From Collinsella sp. (GTDB lineage: Bacteria; Actinomycetota; Coriobacteriia; Coriobacteriales; Coriobacteriaceae): a stretch of 13,605 nucleotides of DNA. The notes beneath the pieces were generated by a model. The model was given only the letters and a program-made list of their open reading frames with translations, ran no database searches and was not told where the DNA came from. The stretch is taken from contig JAIHTM010000046.1 in assembly GCA_022713905.1 (NCBI GenBank), positions 1 to 13,605 of the forward strand, read 5' to 3'. The position numbers were made by a program, and so were the translations under genes. Positions within the stretch are counted from its first letter, which is position 1. Each line of letters begins with the position of its first letter. Positions 7,288-13,605 of this stretch are shown here, piece by piece.

Positions 7288-8736
7288 CTAGGCCAGGTCG
7301 GCGCCGTTGGACTCGATGACCTTCTTGTACCAGAAGAAGCTGTCCTTGCGGCTGCGGGCAAGCGTGCCGTTGCCGTCGTTGTCCTTGTCGACGTAAATGA
7401 AGCCGTAGCGCTTCTTCATTTCGCCGGTCGAGGCGCTCACCAAATCGATGCAGCCCCACATGGTGTAGCCCATCAGGTCCACGCCGTCCTCGATGGCAAT
7501 CTCCATCTGCTTGATATGCTCGCGCAGGTAATCGATGCGGTAGCTGTCGTGAATCGAACCGTCCGCCTCGACCTCGTCCACCGCGCCTAGGCCGTTCTCG
7601 ACGATCATCAGCGGCACCTGGTAGCGGTCGTAGACCTCCTCCAGGTAGTAGCGCAGGCCCTCGGGGTCGATCGCCCAACCCCAATCGCTCTTCTTGAGGT
7701 ACTCATTGCCGGCACCACCAAAGATGTTGCCCTGCTCCAACAGCACCGGGTCAGCCGTGGCCGTGGCGCTCATGTAGTAGCTAAAGCTGTAGAAGTCGAC
7801 CTTGCCGGCGGCCAGCGTGGCGGCGTCCTCGGGCGAGACCTCCACGTGCACGCCTTCGCGGCGCCACACGCTGGGCGCCCACGAGGGATACGCACCGCGC
7901 ACCTGCACGTCGCCACAGTAGAAGTTCATCTCGCGCTGCTGCTTTTGGGCGGCCAGGACGTCGGCCGGGTTGCACGTGTGCGGATAGCAGGCGTTGCCGG
8001 CGATCATGCAGCCGATCTTGTTCTGGGGATCGATCTGATGGCCCATGGTGACGCACTTGGCGCTCGCCAGGAACTGGTGGTGCAGGGCATCGAAGCGCGC
8101 CTGCGGATCGTCCCAGTCGCAGTCGCCAAAGGCCATGGGCGTGTCAGTCGCCTCGGGCACCATGCCGCCGCCCATCACGCCGCCAAAGCCGCCCATGAGC
8201 AGGCAATTGATCTCGTTAAAGGTGAGCCAGTAGCGCACCAGGCCCTTGTATTCGGTCATGACGGTGCGGGCGTAGTTGAGGTAGAAATCGATGAGCTTGG
8301 GATTCTTCCAGCCGCCGTAGTTTTTGGACAGGCCATAGGGCAGCTCGTAGTGGCTAAGGGTGACCATGGGCTCGATGCCCTGCTCCTGACAGGCCTGGAA
8401 CACGCGGCGGTAGAACTCGATGCCGGCCTGGTTGGGCTCGGCCTCGTCGCCGTTGGGGAAGATGCGGCTCCAGTTGATGGACATGCGGTAGCACTTAAAG
8501 CCCATCTCGCCAAAGAGCTTGATGTCGTCGAGATAATGATGGTACATATCCACGGCCTCGTGGCTGGGATAGTGGTACTGGGGCAGAATGCCGTCGGTAA
8601 TGTGGCGCGGCTCGGAGACCGTACCGCCAGTCATGATGTCGGGGACACCGAGGCCCTTGCCGTCCTCGTTGTATCCGCCTTCGCACTGATTGGCGGCAGT
8701 GGCGCCGCCCCACAGAAATCCATCGGGAAAAGCCAT
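7288..8736 (-). CDS. bglA: 6-phospho-beta-glucosidase, glycoside hydrolase family 1
   Basis: A 482-residue cytosolic GH1 enzyme that hydrolyses phosphorylated beta-glucosides (such as cellobiose-6-P, arbutin-6-P or salicin-6-P) to glucose-6-P and the aglycone or sugar. The N-terminal GH1 signature is FPDGFLWGGATAANQCEGG. The acid/base is E175 in LTFNEIN and the nucleophile is E380 in LMIVENGLG. The C-terminal segment (STGEMKKRYGFIYVD, then SRKDSFFWYKKVI) is typical of the phospho-sugar branch. ATG 8734-8736 follows AAGGAGCC and starts exactly at the family's usual N-terminus; the frame's extension to 8799 is leader. It lies downstream of the PTS permease, but a terminator and a 160-bp inverted-repeat element separate them. 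It may therefore be transcribed separately or by readthrough; I saw no convincing promoter in its leader. Exact substrate preference is unknown. Confidence 0.95.
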   Translation of the reverse strand: MAFPDGFLWGGATAANQCEGGYNEDGKGLGVPDIMTGGTVSEPRHITDGILPQYHYPSHEAVDMYHHYLDDIKLFGEMGFKCYRMSINWSRIFPNGDEAEPNQAGIEFYRRVFQACQEQGIEPMVTLSHYELPYGLSKNYGGWKNPKLIDFYLNYARTVMTEYKGLVRYWLTFNEINCLLMGGFGGVMGGGMVPEATDTPMAFGDCDWDDPQARFDALHHQFLASAKCVTMGHQIDPQNKIGCMIAGNACYPHTCNPADVLAAQKQQREMNFYCGDVQVRGAYPSWAPSVWRREGVHVEVSPEDAATLAAGKVDFYSFSYYMSATATADPVLLEQGNIFGGAGNEYLKKSDWGWAIDPEGLRYYLEEVYDRYQVPLMIVENGLGAVDEVEADGSIHDSYRIDYLREHIKQMEIAIEDGVDLMGYTMWGCIDLVSASTGEMKKRYGFIYVDKDNDGNGTLARSRKDSFFWYKKVIESNGADLA

Positions 8737-8770
8737 GTTGGCTCCTTTCGTACGTGTTGGGATGTTGCAC

Positions 8771-8811
8771 GGGCGCCGAAACGGCGTCCGCAGGACCAAT
8801 TTGCGTCCTGC
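8771..8811 (-). other. Two adjacent leader hairpins before bglA
   Basis: Stem 1 has eight pairs with an AAA loop (8771-8778 with 8782-8789, one G-U). Stem 2 is GCAGGAC (8790-8796) with GTCCTGC (8805-8811) and an 8-base loop. They abut, about 35 bases before the bglA start. Neither has a U-tract or matches the LicT-type antiterminator site consensus. They may be RNA structures in the leader; the function is unknown. Confidence 0.4.
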
Positions 8812-8834
8812 TCGGGGTCCGCGCAGGAACCGCT

Positions 8835-8994
8835 GCCACGAAACCGGCCTATCTACTACGTTTTACCGCAAATCACCGACCACACCGCAATTGTCAATAA
8901 TAAAACCGCAGGTAGAAGGCTTGACGGTTTTCGGAAAACCGCCGTGTGGTTAGTCCCTGCCACCTAAACGTAGTAGATAGGCCGGTTTCGTGGC
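8835..8994. repeat. 160-bp element with 29-bp perfect terminal inverted repeats
   Basis: Bases 8835-8863 are the exact reverse complement of 8966-8994 over 29 bases; the arm starts GCCACGAAACCGGCC and ends CTACTACGTTT. The 102-base interior holds a nested pair ACCACAC/GTGTGGT and a tight hairpin CGGTTTT-CGG-AAAACCG near 8924-8940. It contains no reading frame of note. It resembles a MITE or palindromic repeat, or a very stable RNA hairpin between the PTS and bglA messages. An invertible segment is also formally possible. No target-site duplication was evident at the edges. Confidence 0.65.
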
Positions 8995-9074
8995 GAGGCA
9001 TGTTGCGGGACGCGCACGGACCGACCCATCGAAACTATGCCGGCTTAAGATATGCGGACGGAGCTGACGGAGAC

Positions 9075-9130
9075 GACGTTTGCCCAGATAAAACCGACCA
9101 AAATAAACCTGTTCCTTATTGGCAGGTTTT
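9075..9130 (-). repeat. 56-bp intergenic repeat, copy 1 (degenerate hairpin)
   Basis: It begins GACGTTTGCCCAGATAAAACC and ends TTGGCAGGTTTT, and matches 12514-12569 at the same length with only a few differences. The hairpin arms (9090-9103 and 9117-9130) carry three mismatches in this copy, whereas the other copy is perfect. It follows the PTS terminator and may serve as a second terminator. Confidence 0.65.
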
Positions 9131-9161
9131 AAAAGCCGGCAGGGCGCTTGTCCCCGCCGGC
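9131..9161 (-). terminator. Rho-independent terminator of the PTS permease gene
   Basis: On the minus strand GCCGGC-G-GGG (9161-9152), a 7-base loop and CCC-T-GCCGGC form a strong GC stem with one mismatch, followed at once by TTTT (9134-9131). It starts 26 bases after the permease stop and suggests that bglA is at least partly uncoupled from the upstream genes. Confidence 0.8.
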
Positions 9162-9187
9162 CTGGTACCGAGTCTTTGTCGTTTGGG

Positions 9188-10627
9188 CTACTTGGCAGCC
9201 TCGGGCTTGTAGGTGACAAACTCGATTGCGAAGCCCACGGCGGCACCCACGAGCGAGGCAACGATAGCCCAGATCATGTGGTTGATGCCGTTAACACCGG
9301 AGGGATCGATGAAGGACAGCCAGTTGAAGACGCCCAGACCGCCGGACATGTACACCACGGCGCCGGAGATGCCGATGATGAGGCCGCCCACGGCAGAACC
9401 GATGCTGGCGTTGATGAAGGCCTTCTTATCGGGCAGGGCAACACCGTAGATAGCGGGCTCGGTGACGCCAAAGAAGAAGGCGGAGATCATGGCCGGCAGT
9501 GCGATGCCGCGGAACTTCTCGTCCTTGTTCTTGAGATACATGGCAAAGAGCACGGCGCCCAGCGAGAAAGAGTGGGCGATAACGGAGCCCAGAACGTAGT
9601 CGTAGCCCAGAGTGGACAGGTTGACCAGCGCGATGGGCACGAGGGACCAGTGGAAGCCAAAGATGACCAGGCACATCCAGAAGGCACCGACGAGGGTGCA
9701 ACCCAAGATGGAACCGATCATGGGCAGGCCAAACAGCAGCGCGAAGAGCTCACCGAGCAGGTTGGTGATGAGCGTGGCGATGGGGCCAATGACCAGGTAG
9801 CCAAGGGTGACGGTGACGGTGACGACGATCAGCGGGGTGAAGAACATCTTCATAGAAGCGGGCATCCACTTCTTAACCCAGTGCTCGAGGGTAGAGCCGA
9901 ACCAGATCATGAGCAGGATGGGGATAACGGAGCTGGTGTAACCCGAGGCGGGCATGATGAGCGGCAGGCCCAGGAACGTGGTGTACCAAGAGAAGGTACC
10001 GGCAAAGCCGAGCTCGACGGAGCCGACAACCTCACCCGAGGTCAAGGCAACCATGGTGGGGTACACCAAAGCAAAGGCGATGGCCATGCCGTTGAACTCG
10101 CTCATCTTGAACTTCTTGGCCGCGGTAAAGCCAAGCACCACGGGCAGGAAGTAGAACATGCCGTCGGCGACGGTGTAGAGCAGCGTGTAGGCGCCGTCGT
10201 TAGCAAAGCTCGGAACCAGGAAGGTAGCGAGCGCCAGCAGGCCCTTCATGATACCGGCAGCGGCGAAGGTGCCGAGCATGGGGGCGAAGATGCCCGAGAT
10301 GAGGTCGATGATCACATCGGTAACGCCCTTGGGAGCGGCATCGTCGTCATCGGCGTCGACGGCGCCGCCGTCGCTAAAACCGCCGGCCTTGAGAACGGCG
10401 TCGTAGACGTCCTCGACGATGTTGCCCACAACAACCTGGTACTGGCCGTTGGCGTGCATGACCTTGATGACGTTGGGTAGCTCGGAGATTGCCTCGTCAT
10501 TGGCCTTCGACTCGTCCTTGAGCTTAAAACGAACGCGGGTAATGCAGTGTGCAACGCATTTGACGTTGGACTTACCGCCAACCAGCTCTACGATCTGGGC
10601 AGCAAGATCGTCGTATTTACCTGCCAT
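9188..10627 (-). CDS. bglF: PTS beta-glucoside-type permease, EIIBC (no EIIA domain)
   Basis: A 479-residue membrane component of the sugar phosphotransferase system, glucose/glucoside superfamily. It carries the phosphoryl group from an EIIA protein to the incoming beta-glucoside. Residues 1 to about 80 are the EIIB domain (YDDLAAQIVELVGG) with the phosphorylated cysteine C28 in CVAHCITRVRFKLKD, and GQYQVVVGN further on. An acidic linker (about 90-100) follows. About 105-475 is the EIIC domain with roughly ten hydrophobic segments and the sugar-binding loop motif GVTEPAIYG (387-395). Many BglF homologues are about 620 residues with a C-terminal EIIA; this protein stops at YKPEAAK after EIIC, so EIIA must come from elsewhere. 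ATG 10625-10627 follows GAGAGGA and fits the family N-terminus better than the upstream TTG at 10648. It lies 118 bases downstream of the antiterminator gene. Specificity for beta-glucosides rests on similarity and context. Confidence 0.94.
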   Translation of the reverse strand: MAGKYDDLAAQIVELVGGKSNVKCVAHCITRVRFKLKDESKANDEAISELPNVIKVMHANGQYQVVVGNIVEDVYDAVLKAGGFSDGGAVDADDDDAAPKGVTDVIIDLISGIFAPMLGTFAAAGIMKGLLALATFLVPSFANDGAYTLLYTVADGMFYFLPVVLGFTAAKKFKMSEFNGMAIAFALVYPTMVALTSGEVVGSVELGFAGTFSWYTTFLGLPLIMPASGYTSSVIPILLMIWFGSTLEHWVKKWMPASMKMFFTPLIVVTVTVTLGYLVIGPIATLITNLLGELFALLFGLPMIGSILGCTLVGAFWMCLVIFGFHWSLVPIALVNLSTLGYDYVLGSVIAHSFSLGAVLFAMYLKNKDEKFRGIALPAMISAFFFGVTEPAIYGVALPDKKAFINASIGSAVGGLIIGISGAVVYMSGGLGVFNWLSFIDPSGVNGINHMIWAIVASLVGAAVGFAIEFVTYKPEAAK

Positions 10628-10723
10628 GATCTGTCCTCTCTTTTCCAAATTTCGACAAAAATATCCCCTACCGCGAGCCGGTACCTTGCCCGCAGCTAGA
10701 AACCAAAAAGAATTGTTGCGATT

Positions 10724-10740
10724 GCCGCCGGGCTGGCGGC
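10724..10740 (-). other. Intercistronic GC hairpin between antiterminator and PTS genes
   Basis: GCCGCC and GGCGGC (10724-10729 with 10735-10740) form a six-pair stem with a 5-base loop, beginning five bases after the antiterminator stop codon. A run of five T comes about a dozen bases later, too distant for a classical terminator. It may trim or stabilise the message, or attenuate weakly. Confidence 0.4.
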
Positions 10741-10745
10741 GCGTG

Positions 10746-11591
10746 TTACTCGGGCTGCGAGCTCGATCGCAGACGGTTGATATGCATCATCAGATACAGG
10801 AGCTCCTCGTCCGAACAGCTCTGGTTGAACTCTTTCTCGAAGACGCGGTTGATGGCGTAGGCGCACTGGTAGGCCTCGGGAAAGTCGCGGGCGGCCTGCA
10901 TGAACAGCGAGGAGTTCTCGGTCTGCGTGCAGTTGCCTTTAACAAGGCGACGGACCAAAAAGCGCAGGTGCGCAAGAAAGCGAATGTAGCTATACGACGC
11001 CGTGTCGAGCGAGCAGCCGAGCTGCTTTTCCACGGAATGAGTCACCTCGTCGAGCACGCGGGTGCTCTTCATGATGAAGTCCATGTCCTTGGCACGGCCC
11101 ATGCCGTCGACCTCGGCGTTGACGATGTGGAGCGCGATGCTCGTAGCCTCGTTTTGGCCGAGCACAGCCCCGGTGTGTTTTTGCACGATGGCAAGTGCCG
11201 CCTGGCCAATCTGGAGCTCGCGCGGGTAGATGAAGGCCACCTCGTGCTCGAGCGGGTTGGGCGCGTTGAGCTGGTCGTCGTCGCGCTGGACGGCAAACTG
11301 CAGGTGATCTGCCAGGATAAAGGGAAGGCCGCCGGACAGCTTGCAGCCGAGCTGCTGCGCCGCGAAGCAGGCGATATCGCTTGCCGCGAGCAGCACGTCA
11401 TCGGGAAGGGTGCCGACCATGTCCTGCAGGCTCTCGGGGACGTTATAGAATTTGCGCTGGATGAGCGACTCGTCGGAAAGCTCGTAGGGCATGTCGTGGA
11501 AACCGATGCCCTTGCCAAAGACAACAACCTCTCGGCCGTCATCGCTGGCGGCGAGAGCAACGTTATTGTTGATCTTCTTTAAAATGAGCAT
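10746..11591 (-). CDS. licT: BglG/LicT family transcription antiterminator
   Basis: A 281-residue RNA-binding antiterminator controlled by PTS phosphorylation. Residues 1 to about 55 form the CAT RNA-binding domain with conserved INNNVALA..DDGREVVVFGKGIGFH. Two PTS regulation domains follow. PRD1 has H96 (ADHLQFA) and H155 (ALHIVNAE). PRD2 has H208 (RFLAHLRFL) and H270 (LMMHINRL). All four regulatory histidines of the family are present. By family knowledge, when sugar is absent the permease phosphorylates PRD1 and inactivates the protein. When sugar is transported the protein dimerises, binds its RNA target and allows expression. ATG 11589-11591 lies seven bases after GAGGAG; the intervening bases are TTTTTTC. 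It is the first gene of the beta-glucoside cluster, and a probable target RNA lies in its leader. Confidence 0.95.
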   Translation of the reverse strand: MLILKKINNNVALAASDDGREVVVFGKGIGFHDMPYELSDESLIQRKFYNVPESLQDMVGTLPDDVLLAASDIACFAAQQLGCKLSGGLPFILADHLQFAVQRDDDQLNAPNPLEHEVAFIYPRELQIGQAALAIVQKHTGAVLGQNEATSIALHIVNAEVDGMGRAKDMDFIMKSTRVLDEVTHSVEKQLGCSLDTASYSYIRFLAHLRFLVRRLVKGNCTQTENSSLFMQAARDFPEAYQCAYAINRVFEKEFNQSCSDEELLYLMMHINRLRSSSQPE

Positions 11592-11597
11592 GAAAAA

Positions 11598-11676
11598 ACT
11601 CCTCGGACATCGGCGCTAGACGACGGGGCGCTATTCCTCGTCTTCTATTATGCGCAAGTGATGCCTCCCGAGGAGT
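11598..11676 (-). promoter_or_regulatory. Attenuator stem overlapping the RAT and the Shine-Dalgarno
   Basis: ACTCCTCGG (11676-11668), part of the RAT hairpin, is exactly complementary to CCGAGGAGT (11606-11598). This is followed by a run of T and then the ATG of the antiterminator gene. The distal arm contains the GAGGAG Shine-Dalgarno. The long pairing and the RAT hairpin exclude one another, as in known antitermination leaders. The loop of about 60 bases may fold through AGACGA/TCGTCT. It could act by termination at the T-run, by blocking translation, or both. Confidence 0.55.
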
Positions 11677-11684
11677 AACAAACT
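11655..11684 (-). promoter_or_regulatory. Probable RAT site (LicT/BglG antiterminator RNA target)
   Basis: The minus strand reads AAGTTTGTTACTCC, TCG, GGAGGCATCACTTG. It matches the known ribonucleic antiterminator pattern (GGATTGTTACT, stem, AGGCAAAACCT) at TTGTTACT and at GGCA--AC-T. The stem is CTCC/GGAG rather than the usual TGC/GCA type, with complementarity kept. It lies about 65 bases upstream of the antiterminator start codon, as expected for autoregulation. The 3' half is the weaker match. Confidence 0.6.
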
Positions 11685-11700
11685 TGTAAGCACGGGTGTG

Positions 11701-11729
11701 ATTGTGCACGAAACTTGCACGCCGCGTAA
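11701..11729 (-). promoter_or_regulatory. Weak candidate promoter of the bgl cluster with an overlapping dyad
   Basis: CACAAT (11701-11706) and TTACGC (11724-11729) are 17 bases apart on the minus strand. The -10 is fair (four of six) and the -35 poor. The position suits a transcript that carries the whole RAT. The spacer carries an inverted pair GTGCA (11704-11708) and TGCAC (11716-11720) that could be an operator. Confidence 0.25.
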
Positions 11730-11781
11730 CCCCAGTCTACGTGAAAGTCCGCCGAACGGTAGAAAAACGCCCGCGAACGGC

Positions 11782-11822
11782 AAAACCACCACAAAGGAGA
11801 CTGGCCCCTTTGTGGTGGTTTT
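11782..11822 (-). terminator. Hairpin terminator of the histidine phosphatase gene
   Basis: AAAACCACCACAAAGG (11782-11797) pairs perfectly over 16 bases with CCTTTGTGGTGGTTTT (11807-11822), with a 9-base loop. It starts five bases after the stop codon and ends in TTTT on the minus strand. It is the longest perfect member of the recurring hairpin family here. Confidence 0.85.
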
Positions 11823-11827
11823 AGCGA

Positions 11828-12412
11828 CTACTCGCGTGGGATGCCGTAGGGGTTGTAGAGGTCTGCAAAGGCAAACGTGCTGGTAGTAGGGTCAAAATCG
11901 AGCTCGAGCACACAGCAGTTGCCGATACGGTTCTTCATTTTGAGCGGATCCACGCCCACGGTGCGCATGACCTGAGCCACTGCGGCGCCATGGCCCACGC
12001 ACAGCACGCTCTCGTGCCCGGGACGCTGCATGAGCTCGGTGATGGTCGCCATCATGCGCTCGCGAAACTCAACCTCGCCCTCACCGTCATACTGCTTATA
12101 AAAATCACCGTAGGGCAGGCGCGGATTCAAATCCTCGCTCGCACCCTCAAACTTGCCAAAGTTCCATTCCTTAAGGCCTTTGACGCGCTCGTAAGGCTGA
12201 CCGGGAAATGCCAGCTCGAGCGTGTCGCACGCGCGCTCGGATGTTGAACTGTAGGCATGGTCGAACGTAAGGCCGCGTTCGCGCAGCGTCGTGCCCACGG
12301 CCTTGGCCTGCTCGATTCCCAATTCGGTAAGCGGCGAATCACACCAGCCCTGCTTACGGCGAAGCAGATTAAAAAGCGTCTGACCGTGGCGCATAAAGCA
12401 CAGCTTTGACAT
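11828..12412 (-). CDS. Histidine phosphatase family protein (phosphoglycerate mutase-like)
   Basis: A 194-residue cytosolic enzyme of the phosphohistidine phosphatase superfamily (branch 1). The RHG motif is at residues 8-10 with catalytic H9 (CFMRHGQTLFN). R60 is in YSSTSERACDT, the acid residue region is LKEWNFGKFEG (E82), and the second catalytic histidine is H141 in LCVGHGAAV. These are the expected catalytic pieces and the length fits small cobC/gpmB-like phosphatases. The substrate cannot be assigned; nothing nearby points to cobalamin synthesis. ATG 12410-12412 follows GGGAGG. It lies between two terminators and so is probably monocistronic. A weak promoter could be CATAAT near 12445 on the minus strand. 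Confidence 0.93.
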   Translation of the reverse strand: MSKLCFMRHGQTLFNLLRRKQGWCDSPLTELGIEQAKAVGTTLRERGLTFDHAYSSTSERACDTLELAFPGQPYERVKGLKEWNFGKFEGASEDLNPRLPYGDFYKQYDGEGEVEFRERMMATITELMQRPGHESVLCVGHGAAVAQVMRTVGVDPLKMKNRIGNCCVLELDFDPTTSTFAFADLYNPYGIPRE

Positions 12413-12476
12413 GGAACCTCCCTGGAAAGTGTTTTCCTATGCGATTATGGCACCTTAAAGCAGCTCCGAGCCAAAA

Positions 12477-12509
12477 CCACCACAAAGGTGCCTGTCCCCT
12501 TTGTGGTGG
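12477..12509 (-). terminator. Hairpin of the CCACCACAAAGG family between mob and phosphatase genes
   Basis: CCACCACAAAGG (12477-12488) pairs perfectly with CCTTTGTGGTGG (12498-12509), and on the minus strand it is followed by TTTTGGC. It is the second of two tandem terminator-like hairpins after the MoaC-MobB gene and immediately precedes the phosphatase leader. Confidence 0.75.
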
Positions 12510-12513
12510 AAGT

Positions 12514-12570
12514 GACGTTTGCCCAGATAAAACCTGCCAAAATAAACCTGTCCCTTTTTGGCAGGTTTTA
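12514..12570 (-). terminator. Terminator and 56-bp repeat copy 2 at the end of the MoaC-MobB gene
   Basis: TAAAACCTGCCAAAA (12528-12542) pairs perfectly over 15 bases with the arm at 12556-12570, with a 13-base loop. The distal arm includes the TAA stop codon of the MoaC-MobB gene. The hairpin plus the flank GACGTTTGCCCAGA (12514-12527) is a repeat of 9075-9130. Confidence 0.8.
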
Positions 12571-13605
12571 GGCGAGATAGTCTTGAATCAAATCGCAGAT
12601 GGCTCGGGCGTCGTTGATGTTGATGGCTCGGGTCGCAAGGCCGGCGTCGAAGGCCTGACGTGCCAGGGCCTCGTTGCAGGCAAGCGCCAGCGTATGGCCG
12701 TCAACCAAGTCGAGCGAGCTCTTGCCACGCAAGCGATCGACACCGGAGCGCGCGACCACGATGTTGTCGAAGCCCTCGGTCTTATAGCCCTCGATGATCA
12801 CCACGTCGACGTCGTTGTAGCGCGACAGCAGCTCGCGCGCGGGCATCTCGTCCTCCTCGCGCGTGTCGGCGTACTCCGCCCAGCGCGTGGCGCAAATGAG
12901 GCCCACGTGCTTGGAGCCCGCCTGATGATGGCGCCAGGTGTCCTTGGCGGGCACGTCGATATCGAAGCCGTGATGCCCGTGGTGTTTGAGCGAACCCACG
13001 CGAAGGCCACGACGAGTGAGCTCGGCGATGACCTTCTCGACAAGCGTGGTCTTGCCCGAGTTCTGGTAGCCGATAAACGCGATCGCGGGAACGGCCGGTG
13101 TTGGAGCTGCGGGCGCGCTCGCGGGCGCGACGCCATCGGCAGCGGCGGCCTCGGCAGCAGCAGCTTGACGCTCCGCGCGATCCCACACGCCCGAGCGGCC
13201 GCCCTCCTTGTGCAGCAGGCGCACGTCGACGATCTCCATGCCGCGATCGACGGCCTTGCACATGTCGTAGATGGTTAGGCACGCGGCACTCGCGCCGGTC
13301 AACGCCTCCATCTCGATACCTGTCTTGCCCGTCACGCCGGCCGTAACCAGCACGTGAAAGCCAACCTGCCCGTCCGCGCGCGCCGGCGCCCAGCCCTTGG
13401 GCACGTCCTCGACCGGCGTCCCCGCCGGAGCGATGGGCGCAATATCGCACTTGCTCTTGGTAATGAGCAACGGATGGCACATGGGAATGATGTCGCTCGT
13501 GCGCTTGATGGCCATGATGCCCGCCACGCGCGCGCAGGCAAGCACGTCGCCCTTCTTGGCGCGGTCCTGCAGCACCATGGTCTGCGTCTCGGGGTGCATG
13601 AGGAT
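12568..13605 (-). CDS. moaC: MoaC-MobB fusion, molybdenum cofactor biosynthesis (5' end outside window)
   Basis: Two cofactor enzymes appear in one frame. The frame is still open at 13605, and roughly 35 N-terminal MoaC residues appear to be missing. Numbering here starts at the in-frame ATG 13597-13599, which is internal. Residues 1 to about 140 match cyclic pyranopterin monophosphate synthase: K32 in AIKRTSDIIP, MCHPL (C41, H42), VTGKTGIEMEALTGAS, and IYDMCKAV with D112 and K115, equivalent to the E. coli active-site Asp and Lys. An Ala/Pro linker (145-170) follows. From 171 to 343 is a MobB-like GTP-binding adapter for guanine-dinucleotide cofactor formation: P-loop GYQNSGKT (177-184), SLKHHGHHGFDIDVPAKDTWRHHQAG, and VVIIEGYKTEGF. 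MoaC acts early and MobB late in the pathway. Other moa/mob genes probably lie upstream. Confidence 0.92.
   Translation of the reverse strand: MLMHPETQTMVLQDRAKKGDVLACARVAGIMAIKRTSDIIPMCHPLLITKSKCDIAPIAPAGTPVEDVPKGWAPARADGQVGFHVLVTAGVTGKTGIEMEALTGASAACLTIYDMCKAVDRGMEIVDVRLLHKEGGRSGVWDRAERQAAAAEAAAADGVAPASAPAAPTPAVPAIAFIGYQNSGKTTLVEKVIAELTRRGLRVGSLKHHGHHGFDIDVPAKDTWRHHQAGSKHVGLICATRWAEYADTREEDEMPARELLSRYNDVDVVIIEGYKTEGFDNIVVARSGVDRLRGKSSLDLVDGHTLALACNEALARQAFDAGLATRAININDARAICDLIQDYLA

Noticed and set aside
8864..8965. Promoter for bglA inside the 160-bp element (TTGACA on the minus strand near 8888)
   Set aside because: No -10-like hexamer at 16-19 bases, so not supported as a promoter.
7846..8967. 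373-codon plus-strand frame opposite bglA
   Set aside because: Antisense shadow of the GH1 gene. It runs through the 160-bp inverted repeat and has no domain resemblance.
9119..10480. 453-codon plus-strand frame opposite the PTS permease
   Set aside because: It is low-complexity (G, D, H, E, Q-rich), as expected from the antisense of a GC-rich membrane protein gene, and has no ribosome site or known family.
10628..10745. Second RAT site before the PTS gene
   Set aside because: No TTGTTACT-like string with a following GGCA on the minus strand; only a GC hairpin is present.

Overview
The window is high-GC bacterial DNA with every supported gene on the minus strand, so it is read from high to low coordinates. 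The best guess is a gut actinobacterium of the class Coriobacteriia, probably Collinsella. This rests on GC-rich codon use, LPxTG-type sorted pili, PTS beta-glucoside genes, and a repeated short hairpin with a GGGACAGGCACC-like loop that I associate with this group. It is recognition, not a database result.

Layout in transcription order. (a) 13605-12568: molybdenum-cofactor gene, an apparent MoaC-MobB fusion whose 5' end lies outside the window. (b) 12412-11828: histidine phosphatase. (c) 11700-7288: beta-glucoside utilisation cluster. It has a leader with a LicT/BglG-type RNA antiterminator site, the antiterminator gene, a PTS EIIBC permease without an EIIA domain, and a GH1 6-phospho-beta-glucosidase. 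The antiterminator senses PTS phosphorylation, the permease imports and phosphorylates the sugar, and the hydrolase splits the product. A 160-bp element with 29-bp perfect inverted repeats lies between permease and hydrolase. (d) 7051-5771: MFS transporter. (e) 5559-4738: Cof-type HAD phosphatase. (f) 4233-1: pilus or adhesin locus, with a large LPxTG-type beta-helix adhesin followed by an overlapping pilin gene that runs off the window.

Most striking is the adhesin. Its signal peptide and start lie in one frame, and the remaining 1,100 or so residues lie in another. The two frames meet at a run of eight G (coding strand) just after the signal peptide. Nine G would restore a 1,163-residue sorted surface protein. 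This is the layout of a contingency locus in the OFF state, although a simple frameshift or sequencing error is not excluded. Other points of interest are the bgl leader, where the antiterminator RNA site can pair with the Shine-Dalgarno of the antiterminator gene, and a family of seven intergenic hairpins with a shared asymmetric loop in one orientation.
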